Positions 6,397 to 12,708 of a DNA stretch of 16,615 nt are shown piece after piece. Under the pieces are notes generated by a model. The model did no database searches. It was not told the DNA's origin and saw nothing but the letters and a program-made list of their open reading frames with translations. Location: assembly GCA_016844285.1 (NCBI GenBank), contig JAENIS010000027.1:1-16615 (forward strand), read 5' to 3'. This DNA comes from Dehalococcoidales bacterium (lineage in GTDB: Bacteria; Chloroflexota; Dehalococcoidia; Dehalococcoidales; UBA2162). The translations under genes were made by a program, and so were the position numbers. The number at the start of each line of letters is the position of its first letter. Within the stretch, counting starts at the first letter, position 1.

Positions 6397-7392
6397 ATGA
6401 AAAAGCTAACGATTGGCAAGATAAGGGGGTTGCAGCAAATTGCCGACCCGGGTGGTCTTCTTATCATGTGTGCTATGGACCACCGCGGCTCGATGCATAC
6501 CATGATTGAAGGGGACGGCCGGCCAGAAGTGACCGATGCCGAAATAGTCAAGCGCAAGCTGGAATTATGCTCTGCCCTGGCGCCGTATGCCAGCGCGGTG
6601 CTTCTTGACCCCCTCTTCGGGGCGGCACAGTGCATCAGTGGTGGTGTTCTACCCGGAGGTACCGGACTCCTGGTTAGTATTGAAGCCTCCGGTTACACCG
6701 GGGGGAAAGAATACCGTGTGACTGAATTGCTCGATGGCTGGGGCGTGGCCAAGATTAAGCGCATGGGTGCCTCGGCAGTCAAGATTCTGGTCTACTACCG
6801 TCCCGACCTGAAAGAGATGGCACGGAAGCAACTGGAGACGATAGGCCGGGTCGCTGAAGAGTGTATCAAGTATGACCTTCCTTTTCTGGTCGAACCAGTC
6901 GCCTATCCCGTTGGCAGCGAGACTAATCATCCTGAAGAGTTTGCCCGTCTGAAGCCGGAGCTGGTCATCAGGACGGCCCAGGATATCACTGCCTTACCCA
7001 TCGATGTGCTCAAGTCTGAGTTTCCCGCTGACCTCCGCTACCAGAGCGATGAAGCCGAACTGCTTAAACTCTGCTGTCAGCTTGATGCGTCGACCAGGGT
7101 GCCGTGGGTCATCCTCAGTGCCGGCGTCGATTTTGCTCTTTTCCGTAAGCAGGTAGAAATCGCCTGCCGGGCCGGGGCCTCTGGCTTTCTCGGTGGGCGG
7201 GCAATCTGGCAAGAGGCGATGCGTATTACCGACGCACGGGAAAGAGTTGGCTTTCTGTCAACCGTAGGGGTTGACCGGCTGAAGCAGCTCGTTGAGATTG
7301 CCCAAAAATATGCGCTACCCTGGTACCGGAAGTTTGGCTTAGCCGGCGATGCCCTGGCCGATATATCCGGGAAGTGGTATCAGGAGTATTGA
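6397..7392 (+). CDS. lacD: Tagatose-1,6-bisphosphate aldolase (LacD-type class I aldolase)
   Basis: The product has 331 residues, normal for LacD. This TIM-barrel class I aldolase splits tagatose-1,6-bisphosphate, and in several characterised cases fructose-1,6-bisphosphate, into dihydroxyacetone phosphate and glyceraldehyde-3-phosphate. Visible blocks are CAMDHRGSM (25-33), KILVYY (129-134), FLVEPVAYP (163-171), VLKSEFP (204-210, probable Schiff-base Lys206) and WVILSAGV (237-244), followed by GASGFLGGRAIWQEA (260-274). ATG codons at 6394 and 6397 are both possible. AAAGAGG at 6385-6391 is too close to the first, so I prefer the second. The sugar kinase gene begins 13 bp after the stop. Broad hexose-bisphosphate specificity is known in this family, so a role as the main glycolytic or gluconeogenic aldolase cannot be excluded. 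Confidence 0.9.
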   Translation: MKKLTIGKIRGLQQIADPGGLLIMCAMDHRGSMHTMIEGDGRPEVTDAEIVKRKLELCSALAPYASAVLLDPLFGAAQCISGGVLPGGTGLLVSIEASGYTGGKEYRVTELLDGWGVAKIKRMGASAVKILVYYRPDLKEMARKQLETIGRVAEECIKYDLPFLVEPVAYPVGSETNHPEEFARLKPELVIRTAQDITALPIDVLKSEFPADLRYQSDEAELLKLCCQLDASTRVPWVILSAGVDFALFRKQVEIACRAGASGFLGGRAIWQEAMRITDARERVGFLSTVGVDRLKQLVEIAQKYALPWYRKFGLAGDALADISGKWYQEY

Positions 7393-7405
7393 AGGGAGAG
7401 CGGCG

Positions 7406-8386
7406 ATGATTGCAACCATTACCCTCAATCCTTCGCTGGATGAGCATATTGCGGTGGACAGATTGGTGGTCGAAGAGGCTAACCGCTGGGTGAAGCTACG
7501 CCGATATCCCGGTGGCAAAGGCATCAACGTATCGCGAGCTATCTATGAGATGGACGGGATAACGGTGGCCTACGGCTTCATCGGTGGTCCCAATGGCCGA
7601 ACTTTCGAAATTCTGCTCGACGAAGAAGGGGTACTTTTTAGCTTTACCCCGATTAAGGAGGAGACGCGGGTCAACTTCATTATTAAAGACATCAGGACCG
7701 GTCAACAAACCAGAATTGACGCCCCCGGCCCACGCATTTCCAGAGGAGAACTGGACCGGTTTTTTAAGAAGCTGAGGAAAATTCGCCCCACCCCGGACCT
7801 GATGGTGGTCAGCGGAAGCGTCCCACCCGGTGTCCCTGTCAACGTCTACTATGACATCATCATGGCCGGTAAAGAGTCCGGGATAAGAGCTATTCTTGAC
7901 TCGGCCGGTCAATGGTTGACCGAGGGCATAAGGGCTAAACCCTACCTTATCAAACCAAATACCAGCGAGCTGGAAGCGCTGTTGGGTCGGCAACTCCCTA
8001 CCGAAAAGGCAATCATTGAGGCCGCTCTCGACCTGGTGGCAACGGGCATTGAAGTAGTGGTCATCTCACGAGGGCAAGAGGGGATTATTGCGACCGATGG
8101 CAAGCATATTTTCAAGGCGGAGGCGCCTCCGGTAAAAGCGCGCAGCACGGTCGGTGCTGGCGACTGCGCTGTCGCCGGACTGGCTCTGAAGCTAGCTTAT
8201 GGGGAGCCATTGCTCGAAGCCTGCCGGTTAGGCGTGGCGATGGGCACCGCTTGCGTGCTGACACCCGGTACCGAGCTATGCCACAAGGCTGATGTGGCCA
8301 GGCTGCTACCCAGAATCAAGGCCGGGGAGATAGAATTTAAGCACCGAACAGGGTATGCTTCACCGCCAGGGGTCAGTGCTGCCTGA
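7406..8386 (+). CDS. PfkB-family hexose-phosphate kinase (1-phosphofructokinase / LacC / PfkB type)
   Basis: The product has 326 residues. It opens with TITLNPSLDEHI (4-15), followed by PGGKGINVSRAI (35-46), the style of FruK and LacC kinases. It then has SGSVPPG (136-142), KPNTSELE (183-190) and the catalytic STVGAGDCAVAG (247-258, Asp253 as general base, anion hole GAGD). The family phosphorylates fructose-1-phosphate, tagatose-6-phosphate or fructose-6-phosphate with ATP. Sequence alone cannot choose among them. Its position right after a LacD-type aldolase, probably in one transcript, makes a kinase-aldolase step (hexose-6-phosphate to bisphosphate to two trioses) the best guess. ATG at 7406 is preceded by GAAGGGAGAG; the frame extends 19 codons upstream into lacD but without a better start. 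No PTS or lac genes are nearby. Confidence 0.88.
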   Translation: MIATITLNPSLDEHIAVDRLVVEEANRWVKLRRYPGGKGINVSRAIYEMDGITVAYGFIGGPNGRTFEILLDEEGVLFSFTPIKEETRVNFIIKDIRTGQQTRIDAPGPRISRGELDRFFKKLRKIRPTPDLMVVSGSVPPGVPVNVYYDIIMAGKESGIRAILDSAGQWLTEGIRAKPYLIKPNTSELEALLGRQLPTEKAIIEAALDLVATGIEVVVISRGQEGIIATDGKHIFKAEAPPVKARSTVGAGDCAVAGLALKLAYGEPLLEACRLGVAMGTACVLTPGTELCHKADVARLLPRIKAGEIEFKHRTGYASPPGVSAA

Positions 8387-8423
8387 GCTTCTCCTGACTC
8401 CTTTCCTTTGTCTAAAAAAGGCT

Positions 8424-8556
8424 GGAATATTTAGATAAGAGAAGCTTCATCTCTCTTTGACTCTTTATAGTTCAGGGGGCGTTTAAGAGGGGCATTAGCC
8501 TCTCTTTCTCTATTTCCCCCTCTCCTTTCAGGAGAGGGGGACTAAGGGGGTGAGGT
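8424..8556. repeat. MITE-like palindromic element, copy 2
   Basis: It occupies the gap between the convergent pfkB-family and ftr1 genes. It shares the TCTCTTTGACTCTT stretch with copy 1 (490s), then GGGCGTTTAAGAGGGGCAT, a hairpin with perfect 11-bp arms CCCCCTCTCCT (8516-8526) and AGGAGAGGGGG (8530-8540), and the tail GGACTAAGGGGGTGAGGTTA. The left terminal repeat of copy 1 is degraded here, so this is a shorter or decayed copy. It may serve as a two-way terminator. Confidence 0.65.
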
Positions 8557-8571
8557 TAATAATCATCAGTC

Positions 8572-9408
8572 TCATCCTGCCGCTGTAGTCGTCTTACCAT
8601 CATTCGCTATCGTGGCCGGACGGAAGTAAACACCCAGAGCCAGTACCAGATAGACAACGTAGGCAATTACTTCTACCAGTGAGGGGTTGCCATTGTAGCC
8701 AAAGATAGCGGTAAGAAATCGCCCCACGGTGGACTTCTCAGCGAGGATGCCATTCATGTCCCAGACATGTTCTACTACCGGCGGGATAATTACCGCCTCG
8801 TGGAACTCGTGAATACCGTGTGCCAGTAAACCGGCGGCAAATAGAATCAGTAGAACGCTGGTCACATTGAAGAAGGCTCTCAGATTGAGCCGGGCGGCTC
8901 CTTTATAGACGGCATAGCCTATGCCTATAGCCACCACTAGACCAAGAAGACCGCCGGTAGTAAACAGGGCTGGTGACTCGGCTACCCTGGAGGCAGCAAA
9001 GAGGAAGAGCACCGTCTCAATCCCCTCTCTGACCACCGCGATAAACGCCAGCAGCACTAAACCCATCGATGAGCCTTTAGTCAGCACCGATTGTATTTGC
9101 TGCTGCAAGTTGGTTTTGATATCGATTGCCTGCCGGCGCATCCAAAATATCATCCAGGTAAGGACACCGACCGCCAGAAACATGGCGGTCCCTTCAAAAA
9201 TCTGTTCTGCCCGGCCGCTAAGCTCTCCCGCCGATACATAGATGATAGCGCCAGCTACCAGGCTGCCCAGTATCCCCAGTGCAACCCCGAGCCAGATTGG
9301 CTTGAAGCCCTGGCGGTTATCCGTTTTAGCCAGATAGGCCAGAATAATCCCGATAATGAGGGCGGCTTCCAGTCCCTCTCGCAACGTGATTAAAAGTGAA
9401 CCCAGCAT
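8572..9408 (-). CDS. FTR1/EfeU-type high-affinity iron permease
   Basis: The product has 278 residues and about seven hydrophobic membrane segments. The two iron-path motifs are REGLE (10-14) in the first helix and REGIE (127-131) in the fourth. Together with the surrounding LLITLREGLEAALIIGII and VVREGIETVLFLF they identify the family. These permeases move ferric iron, or ferrous iron after oxidation by a partner, across the cytoplasmic membrane. No EfeO/EfeB or multicopper oxidase partner is visible. The ATG at 9406-9408 has AAGGAGGG directly upstream; the longer frame starting at 9432 runs through that ribosome site and is rejected. It lies 65 bp downstream of the Fur-family gene, and a copy of the same palindrome found before fur sits 20 bp before this start. 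Iron-dependent repression is therefore likely. The short C-terminus after the last helix is unremarkable. Confidence 0.92.
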   Translation of the reverse strand: MLGSLLITLREGLEAALIIGIILAYLAKTDNRQGFKPIWLGVALGILGSLVAGAIIYVSAGELSGRAEQIFEGTAMFLAVGVLTWMIFWMRRQAIDIKTNLQQQIQSVLTKGSSMGLVLLAFIAVVREGIETVLFLFAASRVAESPALFTTGGLLGLVVAIGIGYAVYKGAARLNLRAFFNVTSVLLILFAAGLLAHGIHEFHEAVIIPPVVEHVWDMNGILAEKSTVGRFLTAIFGYNGNPSLVEVIAYVVYLVLALGVYFRPATIANDGKTTTAAG

Positions 9409-9427
9409 CGATTTACCCTCCTTCAAA

Positions 9428-9448
9428 TACAAATGCTTCTTATTTGCA
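9428..9448 (-). promoter_or_regulatory. Putative Fur-type operator before the iron permease
   Basis: TACAAAT-N7-ATTTGCA is an inverted repeat with six of seven paired positions. It matches the operator before fur (9927-9947) at 16 of 21 bases, including the spacer GCTT. Read in the 19-bp hexamer frame of the E. coli Fur box it matches at 10 positions. Its place between the fur stop and the permease ribosome site suggests either an internal promoter or a block to read-through. Confidence 0.55.
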
Positions 9449-9473
9449 ACAAAGGGCGCAAAAAATTATTTCT

Positions 9474-9917
9474 TCATTCGTTCTCCTTCTGACGGCAGGA
9501 TGAACAATAGCCGGTCATGCGGACTTCGCTGCCGGTAATCTCAAAATCTTTGGCTTCAGCCACTTTTTGCTTTACCAGGCGAGACAGCGGGTACTTAAAC
9601 TCAATAACCCGACCGCAGCCGAGGCAGACCAGGTGGTGATGCTCGGTAGCGGGTTTCACCTGGTAGTGGTGATGGGCTTCGTCAAAGTGGATTTCCTCAA
9701 CCAGACCTTGCTTCTTCAGCATCTGCAAGGTGCGGTAAACGGTCGACAGGCTGAGACGAGGTTGTTTCTGCCGGGCGCGGCGATAAACCTCATCAGCATC
9801 CAGATGCTCTTCCCTCTGAATCACCCCCAGGATTAAAGCCCGCTGACTGGTAATCCTCAAGCCACGCTCGCTTAATGCCTGTCGGCTATTGGTGGCTGGT
9901 TCCACTTTATTGCTCAT
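9474..9917 (-). CDS. fur: Fur-family metal-dependent repressor
   Basis: The product has 147 residues. An N-terminal winged helix contains GLRITSQRALIL (19-30) and the recognition helix SLSTVYRTLQML (56-67). The C-terminal dimerisation and metal domain contains HFDEAHHHY (77-85), EHHHLVCLGCGRVIEF (92-107) and a closing CSSC (138-141). Paired CxxC motifs at 98-101 and 138-141 would hold the structural zinc. The residue at the PerR-diagnostic position is Glu106, not Asp, which favours iron-sensing Fur over peroxide-sensing PerR; Zur remains possible. ATG at 9915-9917 has only a weak GAGAAG ribosome site. A consensus promoter and a perfect 7-7-7 palindrome lie just upstream, so autoregulation is likely. 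The next gene on the strand is an FTR1-type iron permease, which fits an iron-uptake regulon. Confidence 0.92.
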   Translation of the reverse strand: MSNKVEPATNSRQALSERGLRITSQRALILGVIQREEHLDADEVYRRARQKQPRLSLSTVYRTLQMLKKQGLVEEIHFDEAHHHYQVKPATEHHHLVCLGCGRVIEFKYPLSRLVKQKVAEAKDFEITGSEVRMTGYCSSCRQKENE

Positions 9918-9926
9918 AACTTCTCT

Positions 9927-9947
9927 TGCTAATGCTTTCTATTAGCA
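9927..9947 (-). promoter_or_regulatory. Putative Fur autoregulatory operator
   Basis: TGCTAAT (9927-9933) and ATTAGCA (9941-9947) are a perfect inverted repeat around GCTTTCT. In the hexamer reading of Fur boxes (two forward, one reverse: GCTAAT, GCTTTC, T, ATTAGC) it matches the E. coli 19-bp consensus at 12 positions. It lies at about +3 to +24 of the transcript predicted from the promoter at 9957-9986, so a bound repressor would block initiation or clearance. Confidence 0.65.
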
Positions 9948-9956
9948 TCTATTCGA

Positions 9957-9986
9957 ATTATAAGGCGGCAGACGTTTTGTTGTCAA
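9957..9986 (-). promoter_or_regulatory. Consensus sigma-70 promoter for fur-ftr1
   Basis: On the minus strand, a perfect TTGACA (9986-9981) and a perfect TATAAT (9962-9957) are 18 bp apart. Transcription should begin near 9950, about 33 bases before the fur ATG. Confidence 0.8.
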
Positions 9987-10026
9987 CTAACCTTAAAATA
10001 GGGTTCTGTTTGAATTTGGTTGGTGT

Positions 10027-10113
10027 TGTCTTTGCGAGCCCCGATGAAATCGGGGCGAAGCAATCCGTATAAATCTTAGAGATTGCTTCGTCGCTACGCT
10101 CCTCAGAATGACA
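10027..10113. repeat. Palindromic intergenic repeat (GTCATTGCGAG type), diverged copy
   Basis: The ends TGTCTTTGCGAG and CTCAGAATGACA are imperfect inverted repeats. A short perfect hairpin, CCCCGAT-GAA-ATCGGGG (10039-10055), lies inside. GAGATTGCTTCG (10079-10090) is shared with the element at 14279-14388. It lies in the 476-bp gap between fur and kamA. Confidence 0.55.
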
Positions 10114-10186
10114 TTTGATACAAGACCCTTGATAAGGGGGGTGTAAGTTAGAGAGACAGAGCCTCAAATATAATATAATGAGAAGA

Positions 10187-10263
10187 GTTTAAGAGGGGCT
10201 AACGCCCCTCTTTCTCTACTTCCCCCTCTCCTAAAAGGAGAGGGGGATATAAGGGGGTGAGGT
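10187..10263. repeat. MITE-like palindromic element, copy 3 (right half only)
   Basis: It contains the stem-loop AAGAGGGGC-TAAC-GCCCCTCTT (10191-10212), a second stem with perfect 11-bp arms at 10222-10232 and 10236-10246, and the tail ATATAAGGGGGTGAGGT. This is the same order as in copies 1 and 2. It ends only about 27 bp before the kamA -35 box. Confidence 0.65.
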
Positions 10264-10289
10264 GTAAGAAAAACCCTTGCCTATTCCCC

Positions 10290-10318
10290 TTGACAGGAGG
10301 TCATGATAATGCTATAAA
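10290..10318 (+). promoter_or_regulatory. Strong sigma-70-type promoter for the kamA operon
   Basis: TTGACA (10290-10295) and TATAAA (10313-10318) are separated by 17 bp. Transcription would begin near 10325, leaving an A/T-rich leader of about 70 bases before the GTG start. No clear operator or riboswitch fold is visible in the leader. Confidence 0.75.
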
Positions 10319-10393
10319 GAATGATAAATATTTCATGAAGTTTTAGCTAAGCAATTTGCAGGATATTTAAGAATTAAAAGGAGGCATCATTAA

Positions 10394-11686
10394 GTGAAAA
10401 CATCGACCACAATTACGGCTGTCTTGGAAGAAGAACCCCCAAGTATGACTCGTCTGAAAAGCGAGGTAGAAGAAGAACCCCCAAGTAGAACGTCCCCGCT
10501 AAACAAAGACCGACTCTTCAGTCACGTTCCCCAGGAGAGTTGGAACGATTGGTGCTGGCAATTCCGCCACCGCATCACCACTGTTGAAGAACTGACCAAA
10601 TTCCTCCCCTTATTAGCTCAGGAGCAAGTGCGCCTGAAGCTGGTAACGGCAAAATATCCCCTGGCGATAACTCCCTATTATCTTTCTCTCATCAACCGGG
10701 ATGACCCTGACGACCCCATCCGAAAGCAGGCAGTACCCTCTTTCGCAGAGATTGCCCTGGGCGGTACGGGTCGGGAAGACCCCCTGGAAGAGAAGCGTCA
10801 TTCGGTTGTCCCCGGCCTGGTTCATCGCTATCCCGATAGGGTATTGATGGTGCTGACTGATGTCTGCCCCATGCTTTGCCGCCATTGCACACGAAAGAGA
10901 GAGTGGCGGCACGGAAGCTGGGTACGCACCGCGGCTGAGATTGAAGCCATGTTCGATTATATCCGGGGAAACAAGAGCGTCAGGGATGTTATTATCTCCG
11001 GTGGTGACCCCTTAACACTGTCCAATCATCACCTGGAGGCAGTGCTCTCCGGGTTGCGACGAATACCCCATGTCGAGATTATCCGTATCGGCACCCGGTT
11101 TCCGGTGGTCTTGCCACAGCGCATCGATGATGAGCTTTGTGGCATACTATCGAAATACGGGCCAATATGGCTTAACACCCACTTTAATCACCCTAATGAG
11201 ATAACACCGGAAGCAGCCCTGGCCTGTGATAAGCTGTTGCGCAGCGGCGTGCCGGTGAACAATCAGACGGTGCTGCTGAGAGGCGTCAATGATAGCGTGG
11301 AAACGCAGACGAAGCTTTGCCACGGACTACTCAAGATAAAGGTGCGTCCTTACTACCTTTTCCAGTGCGACGAGGTACAGGGTACCGAGCACTTCCATAC
11401 CCCGTTGGGAACGGGCATCAAGATAATGGAGCATTTGCGTGGCTACACTTCCGGTCTGGCCATCCCCACCTTTGTCATTGATTTGCCCGGTGGTGGCGGT
11501 AAAGTACCGCTCCAGCCAAACTACGTGCTTTCGCAGACGGAAGATGAGTTTACGGTAAGGAACTATGAGGGGCATATCTTCCACTACCGCAATCCGGTGG
11601 TGCCATCAGCGCCCTCAGCCAGGCTGAACCGCCGTAGCGAAGCGCGTCATGGCGGCCGCAATCAGCTCACCTTCTGCGAGTTTTAA
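10394..11686 (+). CDS. kamA: Lysine 2,3-aminomutase (KamA family radical SAM enzyme)
   Basis: The product has 430 residues. The enzyme uses a [4Fe-4S] cluster, S-adenosylmethionine and PLP to move the amino group of L-lysine from C2 to C3, giving beta-lysine. The radical SAM motif is CPMLCRHC (C158, C162, C165), then SGGDPLTL (202-209), and the PLP lysine is K370 in PGGGGK. Both acidic residues that bind the substrate side-chain amine in clostridial enzyme are kept: D326 in FQCDE and D363 in VIDLPGG. Glutamate aminomutases differ at these sites, so lysine is the likely substrate. The C-terminal zinc-binding Cys cluster of the clostridial enzyme is missing. The first 40 residues are an extra, partly repeated extension. 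GTG at 10394 has AAGGAGG at 10378-10384. It is first in an operon with two ATP-grasp genes. Confidence 0.93.
   Translation: MKTSTTITAVLEEEPPSMTRLKSEVEEEPPSRTSPLNKDRLFSHVPQESWNDWCWQFRHRITTVEELTKFLPLLAQEQVRLKLVTAKYPLAITPYYLSLINRDDPDDPIRKQAVPSFAEIALGGTGREDPLEEKRHSVVPGLVHRYPDRVLMVLTDVCPMLCRHCTRKREWRHGSWVRTAAEIEAMFDYIRGNKSVRDVIISGGDPLTLSNHHLEAVLSGLRRIPHVEIIRIGTRFPVVLPQRIDDELCGILSKYGPIWLNTHFNHPNEITPEAALACDKLLRSGVPVNNQTVLLRGVNDSVETQTKLCHGLLKIKVRPYYLFQCDEVQGTEHFHTPLGTGIKIMEHLRGYTSGLAIPTFVIDLPGGGGKVPLQPNYVLSQTEDEFTVRNYEGHIFHYRNPVVPSAPSARLNRRSEARHGGRNQLTFCEF
10427..10487 (+). repeat. 19-bp in-frame direct repeat inside kamA
   Basis: GAAGAAGAACCCCCAAGTA occurs at 10427-10445 and 10469-10487, exactly 42 bp (14 codons) apart, so EEEPPS is encoded twice in the N-terminal extension. 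Similarity does not continue beyond the 19 bases. Confidence 0.85.
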
Positions 11687-11706
11687 GTGGGGAGACCAAC
11701 CCGAAG

Positions 11707-12708
11707 ATGAGGATTGGACTGGCCTACGACCTTAAGGAAGAGGTAACGGCAACTGGCCGCCAGCCGGAGGATGCCCTGGAGGAGTACGACTCGCCGGAAA
11801 CGGTAGCGGGCATTACGCTGGCGCTTGAGTCGCTGGGACACTCGGTGGTCAGGGTCGGTGGTGGCAGAGAGTTCCTCACTAATATCCTGCAAAATAAGGT
11901 TGGTTTTGTCTTCAACATCGCCGAGGGCAGGGGCACTTATCGTAGTCGTGAGACTCAGGTGCCGGCTGTCCTGGAGATGCTGGCGATACCTTACTCAGGT
12001 TCCGACCCACAGTGTCTCGCCATCTGCCTGGATAAGCCCCTGACCAAGCAACTGGTGGCCATGGCTGGCGTCAGAACGCCCAAATGGCAGGCGGTTTCTT
12101 CCCGGCAGCAGCTGGAGAGCATCGCCTGGGATGATTTCGCCTTTCCTGTTTTTCTCAAGCCCGCCTACGAGGGTTCCAGCAAGGGCATTCGCCAGGGTTC
12201 CAGACTGGAAAATGCCGAGCAAGCGATAGCCGCCGCCGGAGCACTACTTGAGGGCTACCGGCAGCCGGTGATGGTGGAGGAGTTTATCGCCGGGGATGAG
12301 GTCACGGTGGGCATCGTCGGCAACTCTCCACCCGGGATTCTGGGCATAATGCGTGTCCTGCCCAAGGAGAGGAATGCCGATTTTGTCTACTCTCTGGAAG
12401 TGAAGCGTGACTGGGAACGCCTGGTGGAGTATGAGTGCCCGGCCGGACTCGATGCTGGCATTCTTCAGGAAATTACCGACTTCAGTCTAAAAGCGTTCGA
12501 GGTTCTGGGCTGTCGCGATTTTGCCCGGGTCGATTTCAGGGTGAGCCGTCAGGGCAAGCCCTATTTTCTGGAAATAAACCCGCTCCCCGGACTCAACCCC
12601 AGGAGTGGTGACATGGTTATCATGGCCAGTATGATGGGGTGGAGCTATGCAGCCTTAATATCGGCCATCTTTGAAGCTGCTCTCAGCAGGTATCCGCAGT
12701 GCCTCTGA
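11707..12708 (+). CDS. ATP-grasp ligase, D-alanine-D-alanine ligase-like
   Basis: The product has 333 residues and the Ddl layout: an N-terminal Rossmann-like part (RIGLAYD), a central part with GFVFNIAEG (66-74), IPYSGSD (94-100) and LDKPLTK (108-114), and the ATP-grasp core. Core residues are K151 in FLKPAYEGSSKG (149-160), EEFIAGDEVTVGI (191-203), D276 in ARVDF and E289/N291 in FLEINPLPGL (288-297). The family joins a carboxylate to an amine through an acyl phosphate. True Ddl enzymes have GMT-x-x-S after the PG; here it is GLNPRSGD, and the N-terminal Ddl motif is replaced. A non-cell-wall substrate is therefore likely. It lies 20 bp after kamA and overlaps the next gene by 10 bp. I infer that beta-lysine or a derivative is one substrate. 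Ribosome site is GGGGAG, rather far (about 11 bases) from the ATG. Confidence 0.88.
   Translation: MRIGLAYDLKEEVTATGRQPEDALEEYDSPETVAGITLALESLGHSVVRVGGGREFLTNILQNKVGFVFNIAEGRGTYRSRETQVPAVLEMLAIPYSGSDPQCLAICLDKPLTKQLVAMAGVRTPKWQAVSSRQQLESIAWDDFAFPVFLKPAYEGSSKGIRQGSRLENAEQAIAAAGALLEGYRQPVMVEEFIAGDEVTVGIVGNSPPGILGIMRVLPKERNADFVYSLEVKRDWERLVEYECPAGLDAGILQEITDFSLKAFEVLGCRDFARVDFRVSRQGKPYFLEINPLPGLNPRSGDMVIMASMMGWSYAALISAIFEAALSRYPQCL

Noticed and set aside
9474..9917. PerR rather than Fur
   Set aside because: The position that is Asp in peroxide-sensing PerR is Glu106 here, and the neighbour is an iron permease. PerR activity is not excluded but is less supported.
10027..10263. Possible CRISPR-like array from the repeated short palindromes
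   Set aside because: The repeats are of different families, are not evenly spaced, and have no uniform spacers or cas genes nearby.
11707..12708. Cell-wall D-alanine-D-alanine ligase (ddl)
   Set aside because: The fold matches, but the substrate-binding end (GLNPRSGD instead of GMT-x-x-S) and the operon with kamA and a GNAT fusion point to another substrate.
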